32,318 nt of DNA, taken from the IMG/VR virus record IMGVR_UViG_3300031255_000001, positions 1 to 32,318 of that record; one strand, given 5' to 3'. The position numbers and the translations under genes were made by a program. The notes beneath the pieces were generated by a model. That model saw nothing but the letters and a program-made list of their open reading frames with translations. It was not told where the DNA came from and did not search any database. Shown in pieces: positions 16,893 through 24,112 of the stretch (position 1 is the first letter of the stretch; the number at the start of each line of letters is the position of its first letter). The DNA is from a virus.

Positions 16893-17087
16893 TCATTCCT
16901 CTCCTTTTATAATTCTCATTGCCTCTTCAAATTTTATTACATTCTCTGGATAGATCATCAATTCCCGGCCTATCTTCATTGGTTCAAGAATATCGGCGTA
17001 TCTATGAATTAAACGCCTTACCACAAATCTTGTTTTCTTGTTCCATCGCCGCCGGAGATCCTCGGTTGTAAATAATGCTTCAGTCAT
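16893..17087 (-). CDS. Small winged-HTH (MerR/excisionase-like) protein
   Basis: 64 residues: LFTTEDLRRRWNKKTRFVVRRLIHRYADILEPMKIGRELMIYPENVIKFEEAM matches the small HTH_17/excisionase-type fold (helix, turn, helix, then a wing ending in a DNA-facing strand). It overlaps the upstream tyrosine recombinase gene as ATGA (17084-17087), so it may be a recombination directionality partner of that enzyme or a late-gene regulator. Confidence 0.55.
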   Translation of the reverse strand: MTEALFTTEDLRRRWNKKTRFVVRRLIHRYADILEPMKIGRELMIYPENVIKFEEAMRIIKGEE

Positions 17088-17704
17088 ATAACTCCCACAT
17101 TTTCAATAGCCTTATCCACGTCCTCTTCCAGGAAGGATAGATATTGATCAGTGCTTTTTATATCTGAATGGCCCAGGGCTTTTGAAGTTGATCTGAATGC
17201 ATCAAGCGGTTCACCTGCGGCTACTTTAATCAAGAAATATTTATAAATATTATTGGCGAATGTTTTTCTCATGGAATGAGTACCGAGCTTACCATTTAAG
17301 TCTGCCTCACGGAAAGTATTTGTTAATATTTTCCATGCCTGGGTCCTGCTGATTGAATAATTGCCCCGGATAGAACGGAATATACAATCGTCTTTATGAA
17401 TGATATCCATTTTTGTGAGCTCCTTCAACCAGGGGAGAATCCCATCTCGGGCGGCCTTATTTAATAAGACGGTCCGGCTGGTCTTTTTGCCCTTCATATT
17501 TCGTTTAAAAACCGTTAATCTTTTTTTAAACTGGCCATCCTCTTCAAGGACATCTTCCAATCGGAGAGATAGGATCTCAGAAATTCTGAATCCGGTATTG
17601 GCTCCTAAAATAAATAAAGCATAATTCCGGTTTTTCATCGGACCTTTAAAAAGTTTCTTAACTTTCTTGATTTCTGATAATTCTAATGGTCTAGAGCCTC
17701 TCAT
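17084..17704 (-). CDS. Second tyrosine recombinase (short, catalytic domain only)
   Basis: 206 residues, only the catalytic domain of the phage-integrase/XerC-D family; no core-binding SAM-like domain precedes it. The set of active residues is intact: Arg40 (TGFRISEIL), a Lys in the hairpin near 74-77 (MKGKKTSRTVL), His143 and Arg146 (THSMRKTF), His179 (LGHSDI) and Tyr188 (TDQYLSF). It overlaps neighbours by ATGA on both sides. A second recombinase in one phage could resolve dimers, invert a segment or serve as a late accessory factor. No inverted-repeat target was found nearby. Confidence 0.85.
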   Translation of the reverse strand: MRGSRPLELSEIKKVKKLFKGPMKNRNYALFILGANTGFRISEILSLRLEDVLEEDGQFKKRLTVFKRNMKGKKTSRTVLLNKAARDGILPWLKELTKMDIIHKDDCIFRSIRGNYSISRTQAWKILTNTFREADLNGKLGTHSMRKTFANNIYKYFLIKVAAGEPLDAFRSTSKALGHSDIKSTDQYLSFLEEDVDKAIENVGVI

Positions 17705-18093
17705 AATTTTGAAATAAAATCCTCATATTCTTTTTTATAGAGATCTTCACCAGAAAAAAAACACCAAATCTCTTTTAATAATTTTTTAATTATAAATTTT
17801 TTATTTTCTGGGGGATCTGTATCTGGTCTTGGTCGTGAATGAGTATATGATTTTGTTAAATCCTCATATTCTTTTTTATAGAGATCTTCACCAGAAAAAA
17901 AACACCAAATCTCTTTTAATAATTTTTTAATTATAAATTTTTTATTTTTAATGTTTACACTTTTTAAGTGTTGGATTTCTTCCATGAGTTTTAAAACAAT
18001 CTTTCTTGCTAGATGTTTTTTGCATTTTCTCCAGTGAATTTTCGAATTTTTTACATCAACCCATTTTCGACAATGCACACATAAAATTTTCAT
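17701..18093 (-). CDS. Small zinc-finger-like protein with a recent internal duplication
   Basis: 130 residues. The N-terminus MKILCVHCRKW...HWRKCKKH has Cys-x2-Cys and later His/Cys ligands fitting a small zinc finger. The C-terminal half contains a segment twice (NKKFIIKKLLKEIWCFFSGEDLYKKEYED, shown here as first copy ending before LTKS and second copy ending before FISKL). A good GGAGG site precedes ATG 18093. It overlaps the recombinase gene by four bases (ATGA). Family unknown; the duplication may be a length polymorphism with an unclear effect on function. Confidence 0.65.
   Translation of the reverse strand: MKILCVHCRKWVDVKNSKIHWRKCKKHLARKIVLKLMEEIQHLKSVNIKNKKFIIKKLLKEIWCFFSGEDLYKKEYEDLTKSYTHSRPRPDTDPPENKKFIIKKLLKEIWCFFSGEDLYKKEYEDFISKL
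17717..17948. repeat. Perfect 91-bp direct repeat inside a coding region
   Basis: Bases 17717-17807 and 17858-17948 are identical by eye, with a 50-bp spacer; the offset of 141 bp is 47 codons, so the frame is kept. Perfect identity, including third positions, marks a recent duplication. A 91-bp A+T-rich element could also be lost by recombination between copies. Confidence 0.9.
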
Positions 18094-18566
18094 TTATTTC
18101 CTCCAAAATTCTATTTATTTAATGGCCCAAAGGCTATTACAATAAATCCTTAAATGAATATTTCTCCAATAATTAGCATTATTATATTCTTAACTTTCTG
18201 TTACATTTGGTTTACATAATCACTTTTTTCGTGTTAAAACCCATTTCGCATTTGGAGCACTTTTTGTACATCCGTTCACTATGCACTTTTTTTACAATCC
18301 TTTATTTATAATAAATTAAGCTTCAAAAAAAAAGAGGCCAAAAAATGCGAAATGGCTATTTTTGAAAGCGAAATGTATAGCATCCGCGTTACTTTCAGAG
18401 TAATCTGCATATACTCTGAGTTTGAGAAGGCAAAGTATCCCCAAATTGTTTCCTCTTTTCGAAAATGACCATTTTTTTGGCCAAACCTAATTTTGTCGTT
18501 TTGAATATTTTGTCTTTATTACTCAGTTCTCCAGACCCGATATTTCCCTTCCGGTAATTTCATTTT
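18094..18566. promoter_or_regulatory. Gene-free A+T-rich region with inverted and direct repeats; candidate origin or control region
   Basis: 473 bases with no credible gene. Perfect 13-bp inverted repeat CCATTTCGCATTT (18241-18253) and AAATGCGAAATGG (18343-18355), plus a third related TTTCGC box near 18364-18374. Perfect 8-bp dyad TCAGAGTA/TACTCTGA (18395-18402, 18412-18419). Two near-identical direct repeats start with GCACTTTTT at 18257-18270 and 18283-18296. The A+T-rich stretch between arms (18300-18340) could unwind easily. This suits an iteron-type origin or a control region for the genes below 18093. Confidence 0.5.
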
Positions 18567-18755
18567 CTACAAAATTTTCATCCAGCTGCCATAAGAAGTA
18601 TCGGTTATATATCCGCCGGCATTGGAAGTATCAATCACCGGAGAATTCTTGCCACTATTATTGACTTTAAAAATTAACAGGACCATGACTGATAATAGTA
18701 GCAGGACAAAAATCAAGAACTGAGATTTAAATTCAGACATGATCCTGCTTTTCAT
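18567..18755 (-). CDS. Small single-TM protein
   Basis: 62 residues from ATG 18755, which shares one base with the stop of the gene before (TAATG); ATG 18740, after GCAGGATC, is another option. One membrane helix (FLIFVLLLLSVMVLLIFKV) is followed by a short Ser/Asn/Thr-rich tail (VIDTSNAGGYITDTSYG). It could be a small exclusion or lysis-related membrane protein. Nothing more specific is visible. Confidence 0.55.
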   Translation of the reverse strand: MKSRIMSEFKSQFLIFVLLLLSVMVLLIFKVNNSGKNSPVIDTSNAGGYITDTSYGSWMKIL

Positions 18756-19081
18756 TATTCAATACACCAAATGCGAAATTTGCCATTAGCTAATTTCCGC
18801 CTCCGGGCTTTTTTTCCTATTTTCCTGAGATTAACTTCAATACGGATAGAAGATTTTAAGTCACGAACTTCTATGCTATCATTAATGTCCATCTTTTTAG
18901 CAATATTTTTCCATATTGGGCTTTTGCTTATCCTCTCAGGTACGGGTATCCCGGACTCAATCTTCAATTCAATTTTCTCGTCCCCATCAGATAAAATAAA
19001 TTTATCTTTCACAATTGTATTCTCCATTATTATTTCTTTGCATCTTTTTTTTAAATACCAATCAAATTGGCCCATGATCAA
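18755..19081 (-). CDS. Small basic protein, unknown
   Basis: 108 residues if it starts at TTG 19081; ATG 19075 and ATG 19027 (giving MENTIVKDKF) are also possible and no start has a good ribosome site. The reading is charged and soluble, with an acidic-basic beta-rich first half (ILSDGDEKIELKIESGIPVPERIS) and a basic end (RKIGKKARRRKLANGKFRIWCIE). It overlaps the next small membrane gene by one base. No family recognised. Confidence 0.55.
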   Translation of the reverse strand: MIMGQFDWYLKKRCKEIIMENTIVKDKFILSDGDEKIELKIESGIPVPERISKSPIWKNIAKKMDINDSIEVRDLKSSIRIEVNLRKIGKKARRRKLANGKFRIWCIE

Positions 19082-19085
19082 ATTA

Positions 19086-19490
19086 TTATTTGGATTTTAT
19101 TTTATATTTGTAATCATAGACAATATACCAGGCCACATTCCAGGCCATGGAAAGGATCACAAAAAGAATTAATGCTCCCCGCAGCATTTCAGTGATTGAA
19201 TTAATCCGGCCCATATAGAACAATTGCAGATAAATTCCCAGCGATGCCATGATTAAGACAGAGCCCACCAGGATCATCTTAAAAAAATGCCAGGCATCGC
19301 AGAAGGCGGATGGGATTATTTTAAAAATTTCCTTGTGATAAGCGAACCAACCATATTTCAAGAAATCATTAAAACTATATAACCATCCCGGGGCCTCTAT
19401 ACACCTGAATTTAATCGAATCCATTGCCCAGGAGCAGAAAAGAATCATGGCCGTCAAAAAGAAGAATATTGAAATAAATATTTGTTCCAT
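19086..19490 (-). CDS. Three-helix membrane protein
   Basis: 134 residues with hydrophobic helices at about 4-22 (IFISIFFFLTAMILFCSWA), 70-92 (MILVGSVLIMASLGIYLQLFY) and 103-125 (LRGALILFVILSMAWNVAWYIVYD). The middle loop is aromatic (APGWLYSFNDFLKYGWFAYHKEI). AAAGG precedes ATG 19490. It might be a superinfection-exclusion protein, but no family is recognised. It is the first gene after a repeat-bearing gap. Confidence 0.6.
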   Translation of the reverse strand: MEQIFISIFFFLTAMILFCSWAMDSIKFRCIEAPGWLYSFNDFLKYGWFAYHKEIFKIIPSAFCDAWHFFKMILVGSVLIMASLGIYLQLFYMGRINSITEMLRGALILFVILSMAWNVAWYIVYDYKYKIKSK

Positions 19491-19656
19491 TTTGTACCTT
19501 TCTTAATTTTAAGGTGGGGTTTTGAGCTCCCGCATTATTTAATTATTCCCCACCTAATTTGACTATTCACCAACAATTTTGACTATTCATATAATAACCT
19601 TTTTTCATCATCGTTTAATTTTATCCCCTTTCTGAAAGCTGAACATTTGCAGGAGC
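19491..19656. promoter_or_regulatory. Intergenic repeats upstream of a membrane-protein gene
   Basis: 166 bases with no gene. Perfect 8-bp inverted repeat AGGTGGGG (19512-19519) and CCCCACCT (19548-19555). Two direct copies of TTTGACTATTCA (19558-19569 and 19578-19589) spaced 20 bp, about two helical turns, so suited to cooperative binding of a regulator on one DNA face. Likely a control site for the gene starting at 19490; binding factor unknown. Confidence 0.4.
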
Positions 19657-20367
19657 TCAAAATATGAATCCTACTATTTTTTTTATCCGATCAAAATTAT
19701 AGCTTAACACAAAAACCCCGGCACCAGCACCTAGGGCTGTGCCTTCCCTGACATTAAGGCCAATTAAAATGGCTGTAGTTGCCGTGCCAATAAGAGCGCC
19801 CTGCAGGAGATCCTTTTGTCTGGATAGATGAATCACCAGGCGCTCAAAATTGCCATTAATTACCTGGTAATTCTTAATAACATTTTCCTGATCCGCCAAT
19901 ATAAGTTTTAGCTCGTTTTCGGCTGCCATTGAAATATCAAGGCGCTGGCTTAAATAATCACTGGCCCGGCGCACCCCGATATAATCAATGGCAATGGCCC
20001 GATCAATAAGCATTCGGGTTCCCGAAGCCATTACTCCGGGAATAGGTTCTTCCGGGTGTGCTGAGCGATATGTGATGGCTGTAAGCCTGGCCAGGCTGTC
20101 GGTAGTGAGATAGGGTAGTGTCTTAATATATTTTATCTCGGTAAGAATTAAGGTATCAACCAGCGACTTTTCAATTTCAAGGCTATCAATGATGGCTTTT
20201 TTAACAGCAATATCGGCGGTATATTTCGCAATTTCCTGATAGAGGCTATCGATTTCGCTATACAGGGCTGAACTATCTCCCCGATCCCCGGAAAGAAAAT
20301 AGCCGAGACAAAAGCCAGCAGCAATTAAAAGCAGGATGATTAGAACATTTACCAGGGTATTTTTCAT
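19657..20367 (-). CDS. Membrane-anchored coiled-coil protein, two terminal hydrophobic segments
   Basis: 236 residues. An N-terminal membrane helix (VLIILLLIAAGFCLGYFL, about 8-25) is followed by a coiled coil (SEIDSLYQEIAKYTADIAVKKAIIDSLEIEKSLVD) and further helices, ending in a Gly/Ala-rich hydrophobic part (LIGTATTAILIGLNVREGTALGAGAGVFVLSYN, about 195-228). It starts inside the end of the RuvC-like gene (ATGA). The layout resembles spanin-type or membrane-tethered scaffold proteins, but it lies in the replication block rather than beside the endolysin. Role unknown. Confidence 0.6.
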   Translation of the reverse strand: MKNTLVNVLIILLLIAAGFCLGYFLSGDRGDSSALYSEIDSLYQEIAKYTADIAVKKAIIDSLEIEKSLVDTLILTEIKYIKTLPYLTTDSLARLTAITYRSAHPEEPIPGVMASGTRMLIDRAIAIDYIGVRRASDYLSQRLDISMAAENELKLILADQENVIKNYQVINGNFERLVIHLSRQKDLLQGALIGTATTAILIGLNVREGTALGAGAGVFVLSYNFDRIKKIVGFIF

Positions 20368-20876
20368 TGAGCCACACCTTTTAATTTTTCAGATTTATAA
20401 CGCCTGATTGAATAAAAGGCTATATGAATAGCCGATGCTTCATCTATGGTAATATTCTGCTCGATGCTGGCCATGGACCTGGCCATAGATATAATTACCT
20501 GGTCCCGCATTAAACGTGATACCCGGCGAAAGCATGGGATTTTATTCTGCCAGGCGGTAGGGGCTACCTTTTCAAATTCTATGGCTGATAATATCGCAGC
20601 TCCCTGGATCCAGCCAAGAACCTGAGATAATTTCTGTAAGGTTGCGACATTTGTCCCCAACCAGTTGGCCTCACAGGCAATCCTATTAATTTTAAAACGG
20701 CGCTTATAATCGGCAATTTCCAAGCCCGCTAATTCATAGTTAAAATTTTCCAGGGCCAGAAGTTCTTCATTCTCATCCACAATGGCAATAGCGCAGGGCT
20801 TCCGATATGCCGGATCTATCCCGGCAATCCGGTAACCGGTATTTGAGATCTCAATTATGTTTTGAACAATTTTCAA
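20364..20876 (-). CDS. RuvC-like Holliday junction resolvase
   Basis: 170 residues, RNase H-like fold of the RuvC family. Acidic active-site positions: Asp21 in GIDPAYRK, Glu69 in ACEANWLG, and Asp145/Glu146 in TIDEASAIHIA; the DEASAIHIA pattern is the family's C-terminal signature. Such phage enzymes resolve recombination and replication branches before packaging. The start is TTG 20876 and no strong ribosome site is seen. It follows the replication gene by 12 bases and overlaps the next gene. Confidence 0.85.
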   Translation of the reverse strand: MKIVQNIIEISNTGYRIAGIDPAYRKPCAIAIVDENEELLALENFNYELAGLEIADYKRRFKINRIACEANWLGTNVATLQKLSQVLGWIQGAAILSAIEFEKVAPTAWQNKIPCFRRVSRLMRDQVIISMARSMASIEQNITIDEASAIHIAFYSIRRYKSEKLKGVAQ

Positions 20877-20888
20877 TTTTGGGGGCCC

Positions 20889-21878
20889 TTATGCGTTTAT
20901 AGATAATTTGATTTTTTCTTTTATTTCTTCCGGGCTAGAATCCGGGGACCCTTTATTGCGCTGGTCCATAACCAGTAATTCCCCATCGCGTTCAATGGCT
21001 TTATCTTTCAGTTTGCTATTGACCCAGCTTTCGGGATACATTCCCATTTCTTCTTTGCCATCTTTGCTGATGATTTTAACGGCCAGCCGTTTCATAAGCG
21101 GTTCATTGGTTTTTTTTTCGGACCGCATCATGGAAAGCCATTTATCAAAATATTTTACACGGGATTTATCTTTATCGCGGAGTTTCATGGGGCTCTGGAA
21201 TTGATCGGCCCAGCAGAAACCCTTATTTTTATCGGTTTGAGAAATTACCCAGGAAACCACTTCCCGGATCTGATCAGGTGGTCGCTTATCAATTCTGATC
21301 AGCTTATCGAAAACTTCATCAAAGCGCTGCAGATCGGATGCTGAAAATTCCAGAGCGGTATGATAGTTTTTAATTTTTTTGATTGAGAAAAGCGTCAATT
21401 CACGAAGAGGCGGGTCGAAATCGGCAGATTTTGACCCTTTATCTTTAACTTCTTCTTCTTCTTCTTCTTCTACTTCTATGGGGGGAGCCTCCTGGATTAA
21501 TCCCGTACACCCCCAGGAGGTTCCGGCGGAATCAGGATAATCGGGCAGATAATCTTCCCCCCGGCGGTCTACTCGAATATCCTGATGCTCATCCTGATTA
21601 ATGGAGTGTAGATAATACATCCCATCCAACTGAAACCATTTTACATTTGTATGCTGTCTGATTTCCTTTAAGCATTCAATAATCTTATTAATATTCAAAA
21701 AATCTATTAATGGTACTATTTCACCCTTAATATAATGAGGATTACCATTCATCTTGCCGTGAGCATTAAAATGCGGAATAAGTAAACAAAAAAGGGAAAG
21801 AGCCTCCGGTGATAGTTTAGCAACTTTTTTGCTTTGCGATATGCTCTTGCGAATCATCCGGCCTTCAATGCGTTTCAT
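20889..21878 (-). CDS. Replisome organiser-like replication protein
   Basis: 329 residues. The N-terminal domain (KAIEGRMIRKSI-type start; KVAKLSPEALSLFCLLIPHFNAHGKMNGNPHYIKGEIVPL) matches the winged-helix start of phage DnaD-like or replisome-organiser proteins that bind the origin and load helicase. A poly-Glu linker (about residues 136-143, coded by CTT repeats at 21449-21471) follows, then a helical part (FDKLIRIDKRPPDQIREVVSWVISQTDKNKGFCWADQFQSPMKLRDK) like the DnaD C-terminal domain. It starts in the end of the upstream gene (ATGA). Location next to RuvC fits replication. Confidence 0.7.
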   Translation of the reverse strand: MKRIEGRMIRKSISQSKKVAKLSPEALSLFCLLIPHFNAHGKMNGNPHYIKGEIVPLIDFLNINKIIECLKEIRQHTNVKWFQLDGMYYLHSINQDEHQDIRVDRRGEDYLPDYPDSAGTSWGCTGLIQEAPPIEVEEEEEEEVKDKGSKSADFDPPLRELTLFSIKKIKNYHTALEFSASDLQRFDEVFDKLIRIDKRPPDQIREVVSWVISQTDKNKGFCWADQFQSPMKLRDKDKSRVKYFDKWLSMMRSEKKTNEPLMKRLAVKIISKDGKEEMGMYPESWVNSKLKDKAIERDGELLVMDQRNKGSPDSSPEEIKEKIKLSINA

Positions 21879-22078
21879 GAATTCTCTTTATTATTCTTAT
21901 TATAATGGTTTGATATTCTATTATTTAATGATTGCATCCTGGAACAGCATGTTTCATAATGCTGATCATCATGGGTTACATGGAGATAATAATCCATCCG
22001 AGCTTGCAGCTGGCATCTTTGAGAAAGCAGTTCTCTTACATTTGAATTGAATATATTTAATTGAGCTATTCTGATCAT
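21875..22078 (-). CDS. Small helical protein, unknown
   Basis: 67 residues: VRELLSQRCQLQARMDYYLHVTHDDQHYETCCSRMQSLNNRISNHYNK. It is probably a two-helix hairpin with a Cys pair. It is coupled to both neighbours: it starts exactly where the wHTH gene stops (22078) and ends inside the start of the replication gene (ATGA). Function unknown. Confidence 0.6.
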   Translation of the reverse strand: MIRIAQLNIFNSNVRELLSQRCQLQARMDYYLHVTHDDQHYETCCSRMQSLNNRISNHYNKNNKENS

Positions 22079-22377
22079 CAGAATACTATTGCAGTTTGGT
22101 GAGAAAATCCCCTCATATAAGTAATCTGATATCTGCTTTTATGCCGCGAGAGCTGCTGATAATTAATAAGGCGTTCTTGTTTTAATAACCGCAGGATCCT
22201 GCCCGGGCTACCAGGTGTAACCTTCCGCTCCCCCATAACAAAAAGTTCCAATTCGATTAAAGAAAATGGACGGCCGATATTCCGGGAGCAAAAATCTAAA
22301 ACGAGATACCGGATATTTCGGTCTACTCTTTTCATGTTCTGGTAATGAGAATGTAAAGTTGGCATCTGCTGAGTCAT
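22078..22377 (-). CDS. Winged-helix-like small protein
   Basis: 99 residues. The part RYLVLDFCSRNIGRPFSLIELELFVMGERKVTPGSPGRILRLLKQERLINYQQLSRHKSRYQIT reads as a winged helix, with a recognition helix near SPGRILRLLKQERL and a wing near KSRYQIT. AGGAGGATATC precedes ATG 22377. It sits between the nucleotidyltransferase and replication genes. It may be a regulator or origin-binding accessory factor; no family is assigned. Confidence 0.6.
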   Translation of the reverse strand: MTQQMPTLHSHYQNMKRVDRNIRYLVLDFCSRNIGRPFSLIELELFVMGERKVTPGSPGRILRLLKQERLINYQQLSRHKSRYQITYMRGFSHQTAIVF

Positions 22378-22390
22378 GATATCCTCCTAG

Positions 22391-22906
22391 TTAAAAGCCT
22401 TCAATTCTTCGCTGGGGCGGTACCCAGTTTATTTTTAAAAGTTTGAATAAATCAATTTCCTCCCGGATAAAATGAGGCTGATATCCATAATAAAGGATCC
22501 CCCGGGCCGCATGATATCCCTGCTTGACCCATTCCCTGGCCAGGGAGTGAGAAAATTCGGCAGAACCTGTTCTGATGGCCAGAATAAGACCCCAATTATT
22601 ATTATTCGCGATGAAGATATCTGCTTTAATATTGCCGGGTAGAACCCGCTGGGTGTATTTACCGTTAGGCTCTCCCTTGACCTTTTCGTATTTATTTATG
22701 GCATTGATGAATCCGGGATGAACCTGCTCAATAGTAAAGAATAAATCACTCTGTTTTATGATGGTTTTAGGTATACAGACGATCTCAATATCCCGGCAAA
22801 GCTGTTTTTCGCGCCGGATAGATCCGGCAATTTCAATCCGTTCACAGAATGGTTTTAATTCCTCGAGCAGCAGCTGGGAATTATGTTTTGCATCTGCTAA
22901 AATCAT
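22391..22906 (-). CDS. Short DNA polymerase X-type nucleotidyltransferase
   Basis: 171 residues, the palm part of the Pol beta/PolX superfamily. Motifs: IEIAGSIRRE at 24-33 followed by Asp39/Glu41 (RDIEIV), third acidic Asp96 (IKADIFI), and the nucleotide-site RTGSAEFSHSLA at about 112-123, which mirrors the TGS motif of PolX enzymes. The 8-kDa and fingers domains are absent, so it is far smaller than bacterial PolX (about 560). It could fill gaps or add nucleotides in repair or recombination. It overlaps the upstream gene by four bases. The catalytic Asp-to-Glu at 41 is within the known range for this superfamily. Confidence 0.75.
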   Translation of the reverse strand: MILADAKHNSQLLLEELKPFCERIEIAGSIRREKQLCRDIEIVCIPKTIIKQSDLFFTIEQVHPGFINAINKYEKVKGEPNGKYTQRVLPGNIKADIFIANNNNWGLILAIRTGSAEFSHSLAREWVKQGYHAARGILYYGYQPHFIREEIDLFKLLKINWVPPQRRIEGF

Positions 22907-23196
22907 GCGGCATTTACCCCGGATATTTCAGATATTCGCCTTGCCCTTTTAACCAGATCCAAGCAATCCATGCATTCCCAGGTAATGTCAAATCGCTTAG
23001 AAAGATTAATCAGGGAAATCATCCAGGTTTCCATTTCTCTGAAATCATTCCTCATATTGCAGAAAAGAACATAGCGGATCCGGGTTGAAATATCCTCTTT
23101 TGCCGGATGATCTGTTTTTAATACCCGCGCCCATAGAGCGGTCATGTGATCATGAATCTTTTTTTTAAGATCGATTAATTCATTCTCATCCATCAT
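22903..23196 (-). CDS. Small protein of unknown function
   Basis: 97 residues, helical and charged: NELIDLKKKIHDHMTALWARVLKTDHPAKED, then RIRYVLFCNMRNDFREMETWMISLINLSKRFDITWECMDCLDLVKRARR. It starts with AGGA-A ribosome spacing at ATG 23196, and the next gene begins at its stop (ATGA). No motif is recognised. Confidence 0.6.
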   Translation of the reverse strand: MMDENELIDLKKKIHDHMTALWARVLKTDHPAKEDISTRIRYVLFCNMRNDFREMETWMISLINLSKRFDITWECMDCLDLVKRARRISEISGVNAA

Positions 23197-23243
23197 TTCA
23201 TCCTGAGTTTAATTTTAAGTTTTATTTTTATTTTTAGAATATG

Positions 23244-23480
23244 TCACCAATCTTTCGTTATTATCTGTTCAAGAGGTTTGGTTGATCTTATGATATTTTT
23301 GGCCTCCTGGAGCAAATCAACATAGGGTACCGCCGTTCTAAGCCAATGATCTATTTGGGGAAGGCTATATTTCGTTCTTGTTACAGGACCGGGGAAGTCA
23401 GGGCGAAGCTGGCGCAACTGCCGGAAAGTATCAGGATTAATATTTAGATATCTGGCCACTTCTTTGGAAGATAAAAGCAT
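23244..23480 (-). CDS. AlpA/excisionase-like HTH protein
   Basis: 78 residues: LLSSKEVARYLNINPDTFRQLRQLRPDFPGPVTRTKYSLPQIDHWLR matches the MerR-like winged helix of AlpA and phage excisionases (conserved SKEVARYLN, then the PQIDHWL end). GGAGG lies seven bases before ATG 23480. As excisionase it would partner with the integrase at 27486; as AlpA-like activator it would control early genes. Distance from attP is about 5 kb. Confidence 0.65.
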   Translation of the reverse strand: MLLSSKEVARYLNINPDTFRQLRQLRPDFPGPVTRTKYSLPQIDHWLRTAVPYVDLLQEAKNIIRSTKPLEQIITKDW

Positions 23481-23689
23481 TAAAATTCCTCCAGGATCCG
23501 GCGGACATTCTCCAAGCTCATGCGGATTTTCTCTTCATTAATCGATTTATATCCGGCCATGGCCCTGATCAATCCATTGAATAAATTTTCGTTATACTCC
23601 TTTATAATTGGAGCATCATAAGACACTTTAATCTTTTCTCCCACTTCCAGGGCATTATCAAAAAGGCGGATGAATTCAGGATTATGCAT
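23480..23689 (-). CDS. Small helical protein, unknown
   Basis: 69 residues from ATG 23689, beginning MHNPEFIRLFDNALEVGEKIKVSYD. AGGGAGAGAG precedes this ATG; upstream frame extends further but with no good start. It ends one base into the HTH gene start. The preceding 43-residue gene ends just inside its start. Function unknown. Confidence 0.55.
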   Translation of the reverse strand: MHNPEFIRLFDNALEVGEKIKVSYDAPIIKEYNENLFNGLIRAMAGYKSINEEKIRMSLENVRRILEEF

Positions 23690-23813
23690 GTTTAATTTCT
23701 CTCTCCCTGATTTTTTGCAATAAATAATTAGTTGCATCCTCCACACCATCGAGATAGGAATCCTGATGATTGCAGTTCAATAAATCCGGGTCCCCTTGTG
23801 CAACCCTTATCAT
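23682..23813 (-). CDS. Tiny coupled gene, 43 residues
   Basis: The frame starts at ATG 23813, which overlaps the stop of the gene before as ATGA, and ends at TAA 23684-23682, eight bases inside the next gene. The product starts MIRVAQGDPDLLNCNHQ and ends LLQKIREREIKHA. Perfect four-base overlap at one end and snug overlap at the other make it likely to be translated. No function seen. Confidence 0.55.
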   Translation of the reverse strand: MIRVAQGDPDLLNCNHQDSYLDGVEDATNYLLQKIREREIKHA

Positions 23814-24112
23814 AACGACTCACCGGTAGTGGTTTTGACATTGGTTTCCGCTTCGGAGCCGTTAAATTCCGAAGGGACGGTTTTGTACGATTCCTTGACC
23901 ATGAGTCCAAGCGTGGATAGCTTTTTACGGTCAACCGAGGTCCTTTTGTCGTTGTAGGTTCCTGCTCCGGTCGCGTGTACCGCGCAAGCTTGGTCCCGGA
24001 TAGCCACCAGCATTTCAACGCAAGCTTCGATTTCGGCCTTCTCTTCAATCAAGCGACATATGTCTGCCTGCATCCGGGTGATGACTTTATCGTAATGCTG
24101 CATCAGACTCAT
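23810..24112 (-). CDS. Small helical protein in the G+C-rich cassette
   Basis: 100 residues from ATG 24112 (GGGGGA upstream and ATGA overlap with the preceding gene). A helix MQHYDKVITRMQADICRLIEEKAEIEACVEMLVAIRDQA leads to a Thr/Ser/Lys-rich end. Codon choice is richer in G/C than the surrounding genes. No family recognised; it reads as a coiled-coil regulator-like or structural small protein. Confidence 0.6.
   Translation of the reverse strand: MSLMQHYDKVITRMQADICRLIEEKAEIEACVEMLVAIRDQACAVHATGAGTYNDKRTSVDRKKLSTLGLMVKESYKTVPSEFNGSEAETNVKTTTGESL

Noticed and set aside
17717-17948. CRISPR array
   Set aside because: Only two 91-bp copies with one spacer, in frame within a gene; too long for CRISPR repeats and explained by duplication.
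23728-24048. A 106-residue minus-strand frame
   Set aside because: It overlaps genes 23810-24112 and 23682-23813 in another frame; its product is Pro/Arg/Lys-rich and low in information, typical of a shadow.
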